A DNA stretch of 64,000 nucleotides from DAISJI01 sp964559835 (GTDB lineage Bacteria; Acidobacteriota; Terriglobia; Terriglobales; Acidobacteriaceae): NCBI GenBank assembly GCA_964559835.1, contig CAZLJE010000023.1, positions 26,492 to 90,491 on the forward strand, in the 5' to 3' direction. Shown here piece after piece: positions 25,458 to 34,456 of this stretch. Numbering within the stretch: the stretch's first letter is position 1; the number at the start of each line of letters is the position of its first letter. A program made the position numbers and the translations under genes. The notes under the pieces were generated by a model. The model was given only the letters and a program-made list of their open reading frames with translations. It was not told the DNA's origin and did no database searches.

Positions 25458-26136
25458 CTTTCAGCACCGACTCGAAAACCCTGAAGCCGTCGGCTCCGCC
25501 CATCACGGCCTCACTCGAGCGCTCCGGGTGCGGCATCATCCCTAAGACATTTCGGCCCTCGTTGCAGATGCCGGCGATGTTGTCGAGCGAGCCGTTGGGA
25601 TTCGCGCCGGGTGCGATCTCGCCGTTGGCATCGGCGTAGCGGAAGACGACGCGGTCTTCGCGCTTGAGCTGTTCGAGCGTCGCATCGTCACAGAAGTAAT
25701 TGCCTTCCATGTGTCCGATGGGAATCTGGAGGACATTGCCCTTCTTGCAGGCAGACGTGAACGGCGTTTCGGCGTTGTCGACGCGCACGTGCACGGGCTT
25801 ACAGACGTACTTCAGTCCGGCATTGCGCAACAGTGCGCCCGGCAGCAGGTGCGACTCACAGAGGATCTGGAAGCCGTTGCAGATGCCCAGCACCAACCCG
25901 CCTCCGGCGGCAAATTTCCGCACCGATTCCATCACCGGCGAGAAGCGCGCAATGGCGCCGCAGCGCAGGTAGTCGCCATAGGAAAAGCCGCCCGGCACGA
26001 TCACCAGGTCGCAGTTTTGGAGGTCGTGCGACTCGTGCCACAAATAGGTGACGGGCTGCTTTGCCACGTGCTCCAGCACCCAGTATGGGTCCTGATCGCA
26101 GTTGGAGCCGGGAAACTGGATGACGCCGAATTTCAT
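25435..26136 (-). CDS. purQ: phosphoribosylformylglycinamidine synthase subunit I (glutaminase)
   Basis: PurQ is the class I glutamine amidotransferase subunit that feeds ammonia to PurL in purine synthesis. The 233-residue protein starts MKFGVIQFPGSNCDQD, with the nucleophilic Cys in LGICNGFQIL and the His/Glu pair in MMPHPERSSE. Its length is typical. PurL and PurS are not in the window. Its last residues are encoded by the intergenic repeat at 25388-25457. Confidence 0.95.
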   Translation of the reverse strand: MKFGVIQFPGSNCDQDPYWVLEHVAKQPVTYLWHESHDLQNCDLVIVPGGFSYGDYLRCGAIARFSPVMESVRKFAAGGGLVLGICNGFQILCESHLLPGALLRNAGLKYVCKPVHVRVDNAETPFTSACKKGNVLQIPIGHMEGNYFCDDATLEQLKREDRVVFRYADANGEIAPGANPNGSLDNIAGICNEGRNVLGMMPHPERSSEAVMGGADGFRVFESVLKAVVSSKL

Positions 26137-26159
26137 GGGAGCTCTAATAAAAGTCTAGC

Positions 26160-26268
26160 ACGGGGGGACGGGGCTTTAGGCGTTGGGCATTGGGTGTTAG
26201 GCAGCCTGGATGAACCTCCGAATTCCCAAAGCCCAATAGCCATTGCCCAAAACCCAAAGCCCAAAACC
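26160..26268. repeat. degenerate repeat dyad (TTGGGCATTGGG / CCCAATAGCC)
   Basis: The left arm (TTTAGGCGTTGGGCATTGGG) and the right arm (CCCAAAGCCCAATAGCCATTGCCC and further CCCAAA units) fill the region between purQ and the Spy-like gene, right up to the stop of the latter. Confidence 0.65.
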
Positions 26269-26774
26269 TATTGCTGTGGTGGCGCCGGCCTGCGCTCGTT
26301 GTCGCGATTCACTGGACGGCGCGGCTGCGGCGTGTGCCGCATCGATTCCAGCTTGCGCCATTGCTCGGGGGTGAGGATCTTCCGCATGGCGAGCATCGTG
26401 CCTGCCAGGTCCTTCACCACCTTCGACGCGGCATCGGCTGCCGCCGTGACCTGCTGGTTGTAGGTGGCTTCATCGAGCTGGTCGCCGTTGAGCGCGCTCT
26501 CGCCTTTCACCAGTGCGCTCGCGCCGGTCGCGACCGCGCCGATCAGCGACAGCTTCATGCTCGTGCTCGTCTGCTCGAGTTGCTTGCGCTGCGCTTCGGT
26601 AAGCCTCAGTTCGTTGATGACCTCCGGGTCGCGCCACCAGCTGTCGGATAGCGCCCGCGGAGGCTGCATGTTCAGGCCCGGCATGGGCCCGTGCTGCATC
26701 TCTCCGGGCATCTGCGCAACGGCGAAAGAACAAGAGAAGATCGACAGCATGACGATGGAAAGAAAATGCCTCAT
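26268..26774 (-). CDS. Spy/CpxP-like periplasmic protein
   Basis: The 168-residue protein has a signal peptide (FLSIVMLSIFSCSFAVAQ) and two LTxxQ-type motifs (ELRLTEAQRKQLE near 57-69 and KILTPEQWRKLE near 132-143) spaced by a long helix, as in Spy/CpxP/ZraP proteins. These act in the periplasm as small chaperones or metal/stress responders. The tail is Pro/Arg rich. No partner sensor kinase is nearby. Confidence 0.75.
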   Translation of the reverse strand: MRHFLSIVMLSIFSCSFAVAQMPGEMQHGPMPGLNMQPPRALSDSWWRDPEVINELRLTEAQRKQLEQTSTSMKLSLIGAVATGASALVKGESALNGDQLDEATYNQQVTAAADAASKVVKDLAGTMLAMRKILTPEQWRKLESMRHTPQPRRPVNRDNERRPAPPQQ

Positions 26775-26827
26775 AAGCCCTCCGGAATTTGCGAACAGTG
26801 TACGCCAGTGAGCGGGCAGCGGCTAAG

Positions 26828-26975
26828 GCGTTATGGTAGGTCGTAGGTGGTAGGTCGTAGGTCGGAAACAGGGCGTGTTCGCCGACCTACGACGCGCCCG
26901 TCCGAAAAACGCGCATAGATTGAGTTTCTCAACGAGCTGTAAAGTTGTGCCCTGATACGACCGTGCCCTGATACA
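26828..26975. repeat. GTAGGTCG dyad followed by GTGCCCTGATACGA repeats
   Basis: GGTAGGTCGTAGGTGGTAGG and CCGACCTACGAC form an unequal dyad (26830-26893). Two copies of GTGCCCTGATAC (26947-26974) follow, a word seen again at about 55350. They lie directly before the truncated AI-2E transporter gene. Confidence 0.55.
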
Positions 26976-26998
26976 ACTCAGTCAGCATCCAAAGTGGT

Positions 26999-27517
26999 AT
27001 GCAACTCCGGGAACATGCGCAGGTCACGGGCGGAGCGCTGAAGCGCTGGTTCATGGCGCAGCTGCAGGACTCGCTGTGTGTCGGGGTGGCCTGGCTGGTG
27101 GGCCTGTGGATCATCGGCGTGCCATGGGCGCCTTTATGGGCCGTGCTCGCGATGGTTTTGCAGTTCGTGCCGCACCTCGGTCCGGTGATCTCGCTGATCG
27201 GACCGGCGATCGCCGCAACCGCTTCCGGCGGCTTCATGCGCCTCATTTACGTACTCATCCTGTACGCGGTGGTTGTGGTACTCGATGCAGTCCTGTTCCA
27301 GCCGTACTTGATGCGACGCGCGGCGCGCGTGCCGATCTGGGCCTCGATCCTCACGCCCATCATCCTCGGACTCTTTTTTAGTTTCTGGGGTGTATTGCTG
27401 GCGGCGCCGATACTCGCGATCATTTTTGCGTATCGTTCCAGAAACAAAGCATTAACCCCCGGAAGTCCGAAGACGAGCCACTTTGGTCATTGGACGGAGC
27501 GAACGCCTCCGATGTAA
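26999..27517 (+). pseudogene. N-terminally truncated AI-2E family transporter
   Basis: The 172-residue frame matches only the C-terminal half of AI-2E family membrane proteins, which are normally about 350 residues. It starts near the QLQDSLCVGVAWLVGLWIIGVPWAPLWAVLAMVLQFVPHLGPVISLIGP region and ends GVLLAAPILAIIFAYRSR. The usual first four helices are absent, and an in-frame stop lies 30 bases before the ATG, inside GTGCCCTGATAC repeats. I read it as a gene remnant whose 5' half was lost; a short functional protein cannot be excluded. Confidence 0.6.
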
Positions 27518-27538
27518 CCTCCCTCCGAGACATTTGGC

Positions 27539-27790
27539 ATGCCTTCCTGGCTGGGACAACTCGTCATCTCGAAAAGCACCACGCCCGGGAAGCCTCCATT
27601 CAAAGTGCAGTACTGGCGTACTCCCAGTACCACGCCGGCGTTCCTGTCGTTCGAGGATCAGGAAGCCCTGCGGCGCTACCTGAAGCACTGCCGGATCTTC
27701 GGAAGCACGCCCGACCAGGTGATCACGCAACTGCTGACCGAGCGGCAAATCACGCTGAGCACTTTCGAGTCCGAGGAAGCCGTCGGTTAG
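27539..27790 (+). CDS. small hypothetical protein
   Basis: The 83-residue frame shows no family I recognise. Its middle (AFLSFEDQEALRRYLKHCRIFGSTPDQVITQLLTERQ) looks like a folded helical domain, and the composition is protein-like, while the overlapping frames are less so. The ribosome site is weak. It lies between the AI-2E remnant and yebC on the same strand. Confidence 0.4.
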   Translation: MPSWLGQLVISKSTTPGKPPFKVQYWRTPSTTPAFLSFEDQEALRRYLKHCRIFGSTPDQVITQLLTERQITLSTFESEEAVG

Positions 27791-27939
27791 ACCCACAGAA
27801 GCGGAAATCGCAGCGTAAGTCAGTGCTATAATTGGGCGTTTGGCGTCTGCGCCAGAGCCATTCGTGCGCCCGCCGAGTACTTATAGCCACCCCATCACGC
27901 GCAAACCGGCACGTGTTGGGGACCCCGAGAGAGGTTTCT

Positions 27940-28689
27940 ATGTCTGGCCATTCAAAATGGGCCACAATCAAGCACAAGAAGGGCGCGCTGGACGCCAAGC
28001 GCGGCAAGATATTCACCCGGATCATTCGCGAAATCATCATGGCCGCCCGTATCGGCGGCGGAGATCCCGATAAAAATCCCCGCCTGCGTAAAGCCGTGTT
28101 GGACGCCAAGGCTGCCAACATGCCCGGCGACAACGTGAAGCGCGCCATCCAGCGCGGCACCGGCGAGCTTCCGGGCGCAACCTACGAAGAGTTGATGATG
28201 GAAGGCTACGGTCCCGGCGGCGTGGCTGTCCTGGTCGAGCTGACCACCGACAACCGTAACCGCACCGTGAGCGAGATCCGTCACGCCTTCGGCAAGAACG
28301 GCGGCAACCTCGGCGAAGCGGGTTCGGTCGCGTGGATGTTCAAGAAGAAGGGCGACATCGTGGTTTCCAAGTCCGCCGCGAAGGAAGATGACCTGATGAA
28401 CATCGTCCTGGAAGCCGGCGGCGAAGACCTGAAGGATGACGGCGACAACTGGGAGATTTTGACCGATCCCAACGCCTTTGACGCCGTGGTCGAAGCCGTG
28501 AAGAAAGCCAACATCACTCCGGAGAGCGCGGAAGTGGGGTTCGTACCCGACAACTACATCAAGCTCGAAGGACACCAGGCGAACACCATGATCCGGCTGA
28601 TCGAAGCACTCGAAGAACTCGACGACGTGCAGCACGTCTATTCGAACTTCGACGTCGATGTGGAGAAGCTGGAAGAGGTCGCGGGATAG
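27940..28689 (+). CDS. yebC: YebC/PmpR family regulatory protein
   Basis: The 249-residue protein begins MSGHSKWATIKHKKGALDAKRGKIF, which is diagnostic of the YebC family, and continues with the conserved KNPRLRKAVLDAKAANMPGDNVKRAI and GYGPGGVAVLVE segments. Family members act as transcription regulators, and some help ribosomes at proline-rich stretches. ATG at 27940 has GAGAGAGG six bases upstream. A strong terminator follows. Confidence 0.95.
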   Translation: MSGHSKWATIKHKKGALDAKRGKIFTRIIREIIMAARIGGGDPDKNPRLRKAVLDAKAANMPGDNVKRAIQRGTGELPGATYEELMMEGYGPGGVAVLVELTTDNRNRTVSEIRHAFGKNGGNLGEAGSVAWMFKKKGDIVVSKSAAKEDDLMNIVLEAGGEDLKDDGDNWEILTDPNAFDAVVEAVKKANITPESAEVGFVPDNYIKLEGHQANTMIRLIEALEELDDVQHVYSNFDVDVEKLEEVAG

Positions 28690-28756
28690 TTGTCAGTTGC
28701 CAGCTGTCAGTTGCACGGCAAAACAAGTGTCGACAAAGCAAGGCCAGAGGAAGAGA

Positions 28757-28787
28757 GCCCGGTCGTGGACAAGCGGCCGGGCTTTTT
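28757..28787 (+). terminator. rho-independent terminator after yebC
   Basis: AGCCCGG and CCGGGCTTTTT form a stem ended by five T residues. It lies about 70 bases after the yebC stop, beyond a short GTTGTCAGTTGCCAG repeat arm. Confidence 0.8.
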
Positions 28788-28790
28788 GCT

Positions 28791-28810
28791 GGTACGTCGG
28801 TATTTCGGTA
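28791..28810. repeat. left inverted repeat of orphan-gene cassette
   Basis: GGTACGTCGGTATTTCGGTA is matched in inverted orientation at 29448-29467 with one mismatch in 20. A third unit (GGTCGGTATG) continues the left copy to 28822. Together they bracket the 28873-29355 gene. Confidence 0.8.
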
Positions 28811-28872
28811 GGTCGGTATGTGAGCGCGTGGCCAAGGTGCCGTTTAACCCTGTTCCTTGTAAACTCGGCTTC

Positions 28873-29355
28873 ATGAGCCCTGCTGTGGAATCTTTCTGGA
28901 AGGAAGTGTTTCGCCCCGACGCGGGCACGTTGTTAGAAATTCGGGCGTATGGAACCAGTGAGCGCGACCAACGGAGTCTGTTGCGGTTCGCGGCGACCAA
29001 GCACAGCGCCGTTTACGTTCGAGACGGCGAGGAGCAACCCATACCCGATTACGCAATTGTCGTTCAAGAGAATCAGAGTCTGTCGGTACACGTGAAGTTC
29101 TACACCGCTGGTGTTCGTGTCAACATTTGGTTTGGACGGGACGAAGAAATCAATTTGGACGTGTTGCCAGATGATGTCGACTCATCCGCCAAAGCTCGGG
29201 CGATTTTCGAACTCATGAAAGAGGTGGCGGTGCTGCTGAACAAGCGAGTGTTACTCACTGCCGAGAACGTCAGCGCCACTCAGGACTGGTCTGAAGAGCA
29301 CGCAATCTGCAGCATCGATCCAACTCAAAGCTCCGTTACGTATCACGCCATTTGA
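28873..29355 (+). CDS. orphan hypothetical protein between inverted repeats
   Basis: The 160-residue protein (start ATG 28873, SPAVESFWKEVFRPD) has mixed alpha/beta character with no signal peptide, and I do not recognise a family. Its base composition is visibly less GC-rich than that of its neighbours. It is alone between the yebC terminator and the PagL-like gene, with inverted repeats about 60 bases before and 90 bases after. This suggests a passenger gene inserted into, or carried with, a repeat dyad. Confidence 0.6.
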   Translation: MSPAVESFWKEVFRPDAGTLLEIRAYGTSERDQRSLLRFAATKHSAVYVRDGEEQPIPDYAIVVQENQSLSVHVKFYTAGVRVNIWFGRDEEINLDVLPDDVDSSAKARAIFELMKEVAVLLNKRVLLTAENVSATQDWSEEHAICSIDPTQSSVTYHAI

Positions 29356-29447
29356 CCGACAGTAGAGCGTCAACGACTTACGTTCGCTGTGCGTGAATTT
29401 CATGACAGCCAATTCCAGCGGCAACGTTAACCAGCTAAGCACCGATA

Positions 29448-29467
29448 TACCGAAATACCGACATACC
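29448..29467. repeat. right inverted repeat of orphan-gene cassette
   Basis: TACCGAAATACCGACATACC is the reverse complement of the left copy at 28791-28810 except for one base. It ends 27 bases before the start of the PagL-like gene. Confidence 0.8.
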
Positions 29468-29494
29468 TGCTAGATTCTTTCCGGAACTACAGTC

Positions 29495-30088
29495 ATGAAG
29501 AGAACGTTATTCGCAGTCATCCTGCTGTGCGCGTGCGCCTTCGCGCAAGAAAATCCCCTCAGCAAGCCGGTGTGGGAGTTTGGGCCGTGGTTCGGCGGAG
29601 GCACCGGGCTGGGACACGCCAGCGATTTCAAGTTCATTAACGCCGGCGTGCGCTTCGGGCGCGTGCTGACGAACGAGATCGGCGACGGAAAATTCCGCGG
29701 CACGTTCGAGTGGGCCGGCGACATCATGCCGCTGTACGAGATCCGGCAAGCCCAGTTCTATAACGCCGGGCCGACGAAGTGGATCTACGGCTTCGCGGCG
29801 AATCCGGTGGTGCTGAAGTGGAATTGGACCGGCGGCAACAAGGTGTCCCCGTACTTCGCGGCCGAGGGCGGAATCCTGTTCACGACGGACGACGTCCCGC
29901 AGATCAAGACATCGAGTTTCAACTTCATGCCGGGCGGCGCCTTCGGGCTTTACTTCCTGCGCAGCGAAAGGGGCGCGATCGACGCGTCGGTGCACATCAC
30001 GCACATCTCGAACGCGAGCCTGTCGGGAAGAAATCCCGGCATCAATGCGACGATGCAGTTCAGGATCGGGTATACGTGGTTTAAGTAG
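29495..30088 (+). CDS. PagL-like acyloxyacyl hydrolase (outer-membrane barrel)
   Basis: The 197-residue protein has a signal peptide (KRTLFAVILLCACAFA) and an amphipathic beta-barrel pattern. The segment HISNASLSGRNPGIN matches the PagL lipid A 3-O-deacylase catalytic region, in which His and Ser of H-x-S-N act with a Glu twelve residues after Ser. Here His170 and Ser172 are present, but the Glu position is Asn184, so activity may be altered or the protein may be only structural. It would sit in the outer membrane. Confidence 0.75.
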   Translation: MKRTLFAVILLCACAFAQENPLSKPVWEFGPWFGGGTGLGHASDFKFINAGVRFGRVLTNEIGDGKFRGTFEWAGDIMPLYEIRQAQFYNAGPTKWIYGFAANPVVLKWNWTGGNKVSPYFAAEGGILFTTDDVPQIKTSSFNFMPGGAFGLYFLRSERGAIDASVHITHISNASLSGRNPGINATMQFRIGYTWFK

Positions 30089-30132
30089 CCCGGGGTCCGG
30101 GGTCCAGAGTCCGGAGTCCGGAAACCGGAAAC
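30089..30132. repeat. degenerate GTCCGGGGTCCGG-type repeat
   Basis: Tandem CCGGGGTCC, AGAGTCC and GGAGTCCGG units fill the space between two convergent genes and end at the stop of the permease gene. A shorter relative lies at 51919-51945. Confidence 0.55.
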
Positions 30133-32577
30133 CTATTCGTCCCTGAGCGTCTTCAGCGGGTCCACTCTTGTTGCGCGATACGCCGGCAGCGCGCTGGCCA
30201 GCATTCCAACCCCGACCAGCAGTACCGAGACGGTCACGAATGTCGGGACGTCGGTGGCCTTGACCCCGAATACCAGCGTGCTCAGTACGCGGCTGAGCGC
30301 GATTGACGCTGTCACGCCGATAGCGACGCCGATCAGCGTTGGCTTCATACCGTCAAAGACGATCATGCGCAGAACATCTCCGACCTGCGCGCCCAAGGCC
30401 ATGCGCACGCCGATCTCGCGCCTACGCTGGCGGACCGCGTAGGCGAGCACGCTGTAAATACCGACCGCGGCGAGCAGTAGCGCGAGACCGGCAAACGCCG
30501 CGAGCAGGATCATATTGAAGCGCTGCGGGGAGAGGGATTCCGCGACGCGGTCTTCCATCGTTCGGACCTGCAGCAACGGCGTGTTCGGCGATAGATCATG
30601 GAGGGTAGCGCGGATCGCCGACGTGACGCTCGCTGGATCATTGCCGGTGCGGATAGCGAGCGACAACCCGATCGCGTGGAACTTGCCCCATTTCTCCTGC
30701 CACACGAATTGCGACGGCGGATAATACAGCGTCGAGATCGGGTCCTTATTGTCGAGTCCGCGGTCCCTGATATCGCCGACAATGCCGACGACCTCGCGCA
30801 CAATCCCCGGAGAAAACGTTAGCGTGAGACGTTTGCCGATGGGATTGTCGTTCGGCCAGAATTGCTTTGCCATCGATTCGCTGACGACCGCCACCGGTAG
30901 CGAACTGGCGTTATCGCCGTCGCTGAAGTCGCGTCCGCGTAGGAGCGGGATATGCATCGCGCTGAAGAACCCGGGCGACGCGAGGCGGGTGGCGACCTCG
31001 GGCTGGTGCGACATGTCCACCACGGGCTGCCCCTCGATCGCCACGGGCTGGGTCGAGCCGCCTTCGAGCGGAAGCGCGTCGGTCAGACCAGCGGATTGAA
31101 CGCCGGGTACGACACGCACGCGACGGAGTAACTCTTGATAGAACGCCGCCTCCTGCTTGTCCGTTGCGTAATCAGTGGAGGCAACGCCGACGGTCATAGT
31201 CAAAACATGCTGAGCTTCGAAGCCGGGGTTCACACCGCGAAGGTTCCAAAGCGTACGGACCATCAGGCCCGCGCCGACCAGCAGCACCAGGGAGAGCGCC
31301 ACCTCGCTCACCACCAGCAGGTTGCGTGTGCGCTTGCCGCTGGATGCGGCATCGGTGCGCCCGCCCTGCTTCAGCGCTTCCTGCGGATCGGCTTTGGACA
31401 TCCGCCAAGCTGGCCAGAGGCCGCATGCGATGCCAGTCACGACGGCGATCGCGAATGTGAACAGCAGAACGGAAAGGTCAAGGCCGATCTCGTTCACGCG
31501 CGGCAAGCTTGAACCCAGGAAGTTCAGTACGATGGTTGTGCCGAACTTCGCGACCGCAAGTCCGAGCGCACCGCCGGCGACGGAAAGCACAACGGCTTCG
31601 GAAAGGACCTGGCGGACGATATTGAACCGGCTTGCACCCAGTGCCGTGCGGATCGCGATCTCTTTGCGGCGGTCAAGCGTCTTGGCCAAGATCAGATTGG
31701 CGACGTTCGCGCACGCGATCAGAAGGACGAATGCGACGGCGCCGAGAAGAATGAGAAGAGGTTTACGTACTTCTCCGACCGTCTCCTCGCGAAGGGCGAC
31801 GACTTGAGCGCCCCAGCCGGCGTCGTCGGCCGGATATTGCTGCGCCAGGCGGGCGGCGATGGTATTGAGATTCGCCTGCGCCTGGTCAACGGAGACGCCG
31901 GGCTTCAGCCGCGCCACAGCGAGCCAATGATGCTCGCCGCGCACTCCACGCTCGACCGGGTCCCACACGAGAGGCGTCCAGAGCTGCGCCCAGCTCGGCT
32001 TTTGAAAATCCGAAGCCATGACGCCGACCACCGTATAGGCCTGGCCATTCAGGTCGACGTTGTGGCCGACGAGATGCGGGTCGCCCCCGAACTGCGATCT
32101 CCACAGTTTCTCGCTCAAAACCACCACGTGCTCGTGGCCTGGACTTGCATCGTCGGCGTTAATCGCGCGGCCAAGCAGCAGGTTGCCGCGCAGTACGTCA
32201 AAGAAGGTCGTCTCGACGCGAGCTGCCTGGAGCACTTTCGGATCACCGCTTCCGATCAGGCGGAAATCGGTGAACGTGTAGACCGCCGATTTTTCAAAGA
32301 CGTTGTTCTGCTGCTCCCAATCGAGGTAATTAGCGGCGGAAAGCGAGAACTGCTTCACCCCGGGAAATTGCTGCTGCGGTGGGACATGGTACAGCTGGAC
32401 GAGCCGGGCCGGGTCCTGAAATGGCAGCGGCCGGATCAGCACGCCATTGATGATGCTGAAGATCGAGGTGTTGGCGCCGATGCCAAGCGCCAGTACAACT
32501 AATGCGGCGATGGTGAATCCAGGTGTTTTGAGCAGCGTGCGGAATGCGCGTTTCAAATCGGTGATCAGACCAGACAT
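30133..32577 (-). CDS. ABC transporter permease of the acidobacterial duplicated orphan permease type
   Basis: The 814-residue protein (start ATG 32577) has the MacB/FtsX layout twice. An N-terminal helix (TPGFTIAALVVLALGIGANTSIFSIING) is followed by a periplasmic MacB-PCD domain, three helices with the REIAIRTALGASR coupling segment, then a second periplasmic domain and a final set of helices with RREIGVRMALGAQ. No ATPase gene is adjacent, which fits the 'orphan' ADOP family typical of Acidobacteriota. The substrate is unknown; export of envelope material is a guess. Confidence 0.9.
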   Translation of the reverse strand: MSGLITDLKRAFRTLLKTPGFTIAALVVLALGIGANTSIFSIINGVLIRPLPFQDPARLVQLYHVPPQQQFPGVKQFSLSAANYLDWEQQNNVFEKSAVYTFTDFRLIGSGDPKVLQAARVETTFFDVLRGNLLLGRAINADDASPGHEHVVVLSEKLWRSQFGGDPHLVGHNVDLNGQAYTVVGVMASDFQKPSWAQLWTPLVWDPVERGVRGEHHWLAVARLKPGVSVDQAQANLNTIAARLAQQYPADDAGWGAQVVALREETVGEVRKPLLILLGAVAFVLLIACANVANLILAKTLDRRKEIAIRTALGASRFNIVRQVLSEAVVLSVAGGALGLAVAKFGTTIVLNFLGSSLPRVNEIGLDLSVLLFTFAIAVVTGIACGLWPAWRMSKADPQEALKQGGRTDAASSGKRTRNLLVVSEVALSLVLLVGAGLMVRTLWNLRGVNPGFEAQHVLTMTVGVASTDYATDKQEAAFYQELLRRVRVVPGVQSAGLTDALPLEGGSTQPVAIEGQPVVDMSHQPEVATRLASPGFFSAMHIPLLRGRDFSDGDNASSLPVAVVSESMAKQFWPNDNPIGKRLTLTFSPGIVREVVGIVGDIRDRGLDNKDPISTLYYPPSQFVWQEKWGKFHAIGLSLAIRTGNDPASVTSAIRATLHDLSPNTPLLQVRTMEDRVAESLSPQRFNMILLAAFAGLALLLAAVGIYSVLAYAVRQRRREIGVRMALGAQVGDVLRMIVFDGMKPTLIGVAIGVTASIALSRVLSTLVFGVKATDVPTFVTVSVLLVGVGMLASALPAYRATRVDPLKTLRDE

Positions 32578-32822
32578 TCTCAACCCCACACGGGAATACG
32601 CTGGATAGACGTCATCCGTTCCCAAATGTCACTAGGGATGCACCGTACCGGCCAAAGCCGGCCGAGTTAAGCGCCTGCGAATCAACATGCCGCGGTTCCG
32701 ACGTGTCCGTTCCAGGACACACCTGTTCGAATTCGAACGAACCAATCACTACATCACCCGATCACCCAATGATGTGACGTGCGCCTTTGCCGAATCTCCG
32801 CCGCCGTTTATCCTGTTTCGCT

Positions 32823-34292
32823 ATGTCCACGCTGGTCGAGTGCGTTCCCAATTTTTCCGAGGGCCGCGATAAGGCGAAGGTCGACGCCATCGTAGAGGCC
32901 ATGAAGATTCCCGGAGTCACGCTGCTGGACCGCGAGATGGACGCGGACCACAACCGCTGCGTCATCACGCTGGTGGGCGATCGCGACGCCATCGCCGAAG
33001 CGGCCATTCGCGGCGTCGGCAAGGCGAGCGAATTGATCGACCTGACGACACATCAGGGAGCGCACCCGAGGTTGGGCGCGAGCGACGTCGTGCCCTTCAT
33101 TCCGATCGAGGGCGTGACGCTCGAGGATTGCGTCGCGATCGCGCGCCATGTCGGCGAGGAGATATGGAAGCGCTACCAGATACCGGTGTATCTCTACGAG
33201 GCGGCGGCGACTCGCCCGGAGCGTCAGAACCTGGAGAACATCCGGCGCGGACAGTTCGAAGGATTGCGCGAGGAAATCACAACCAATCCCGCTCGGTGCC
33301 CGGATTTCGGCGATCCCAGGTGTCATCCCACGGCCGGAGCGACGGTCGTCGGCGCGCGCAAGTTCCTTATCGCCTACAACATTTTTCTGAACACGCCGGA
33401 CGTGGACATTGCGAAGAAGATTGCGAAGGCGGTGCGCGCATCTTCCGGTGGTTTCAAGTTCGTTAAAGGCGCCGGGTTCCTGGTGCGGGGTATGGCGCAG
33501 GTCTCGATGAACCTGACGGATTTCGAGCAGACGCCGATCGCGCGCGTCTTCGAGTTCGTGAAAAGGGAAGCGGCGCGGTATGGCGTGATGCCGGTGTCGA
33601 GCGAGATCGTCGGCCTCATCCCGAAAAAGGCGTTGGAAGCCGCCGCCGAGTGGTTCCTCCAGATCGAGAATTTCGACAGCTCCCTTATTCTCGAAAATCG
33701 TCTCGCCGCCGTGATGGGCGGCAAGATGGCCGTGGGTGGATTGCGAGCCGGAGTGGAGCCGTTCATCGAGCAGTTAGCCGCGCCCACAGCGACACCGGGC
33801 GGAGGTAGCGCTTCGGCGGCGGCTGGTGCAATGGCTGCGGCGCTGGCGCAGATGGTCGCGGGCATGTCGCGAGGCAAAAAGGCCTTTGTGCAGTACGAGC
33901 GCGAACTCAGCGACGCCATTGCCGCGCTTTCCAAGTTGCGGGAAGAGCTGAAAGCCGCAATCGATGCCGACGCCGCCAGCTACGACGCGGTAGTGAAGGC
34001 GTTCAAGGCCTCGAAGGAGTCCACATCCAACAATGGTCTCGTCACCGAGGCGCTGAAGCAGGCGACGAACGTGCCGCTATCGGTTGCGCAGCGCGCGCAG
34101 GAGATCGCGCAATGGGCGGAGAAACTGGGGCCGATCACAAATCCGAAGATGGCCTCCGATCTCGGCGTCGCGAAATCGCTGGCGCGGGCGGCGAAGGAAG
34201 GCGCGCTGGCGAATGTCGAAATCAATCTGGAAGGGCTGGAGGACGCCGGTTTCGTCGCAGATGTGCAAAAGAAGGTCGCCGCCCTTAAATAA
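32823..34292 (+). CDS. ftcD: glutamate formimidoyltransferase / formimidoyl-THF cyclodeaminase
   Basis: The 489-residue protein fuses two enzymes of histidine degradation. The N-terminal formiminotransferase (LVECVPNFSEGRDKAKVDAI, LTTHQGAHPRLGASDVVPFIPI) passes formimino from formiminoglutamate to tetrahydrofolate. The C-terminal FTCD_C cyclodeaminase (from about residue 310, PTATPGGGSASAAAGAMAAALAQMV) releases ammonia. ATG at 32823 matches the family start. No other hut genes are in the window. Confidence 0.94.
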   Translation: MSTLVECVPNFSEGRDKAKVDAIVEAMKIPGVTLLDREMDADHNRCVITLVGDRDAIAEAAIRGVGKASELIDLTTHQGAHPRLGASDVVPFIPIEGVTLEDCVAIARHVGEEIWKRYQIPVYLYEAAATRPERQNLENIRRGQFEGLREEITTNPARCPDFGDPRCHPTAGATVVGARKFLIAYNIFLNTPDVDIAKKIAKAVRASSGGFKFVKGAGFLVRGMAQVSMNLTDFEQTPIARVFEFVKREAARYGVMPVSSEIVGLIPKKALEAAAEWFLQIENFDSSLILENRLAAVMGGKMAVGGLRAGVEPFIEQLAAPTATPGGGSASAAAGAMAAALAQMVAGMSRGKKAFVQYERELSDAIAALSKLREELKAAIDADAASYDAVVKAFKASKESTSNNGLVTEALKQATNVPLSVAQRAQEIAQWAEKLGPITNPKMASDLGVAKSLARAAKEGALANVEINLEGLEDAGFVADVQKKVAALK

Positions 34293-34456
34293 CTGAAATG
34301 TAAGTTGTTGATTCTCCGTAATCCGCTTACTTCCTGCGCAACTGCGCGTCTAAAATCGCGTTACAATAGGCAGACTTTCTGCTCCTTAATCCAGACCTTC
34401 GCAACCAGAATTTCGGCTGCTCGCATCTGGATGGAGAGAGCGATTCCCGAGGTCCC

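Noticed and set aside
32700..32780. TTCGAATTCGAACGAACC palindromic words before ftcD as a regulator site
   Set aside because: The words overlap only loosely and do not form a clean dyad; the signal is too weak to annotate.
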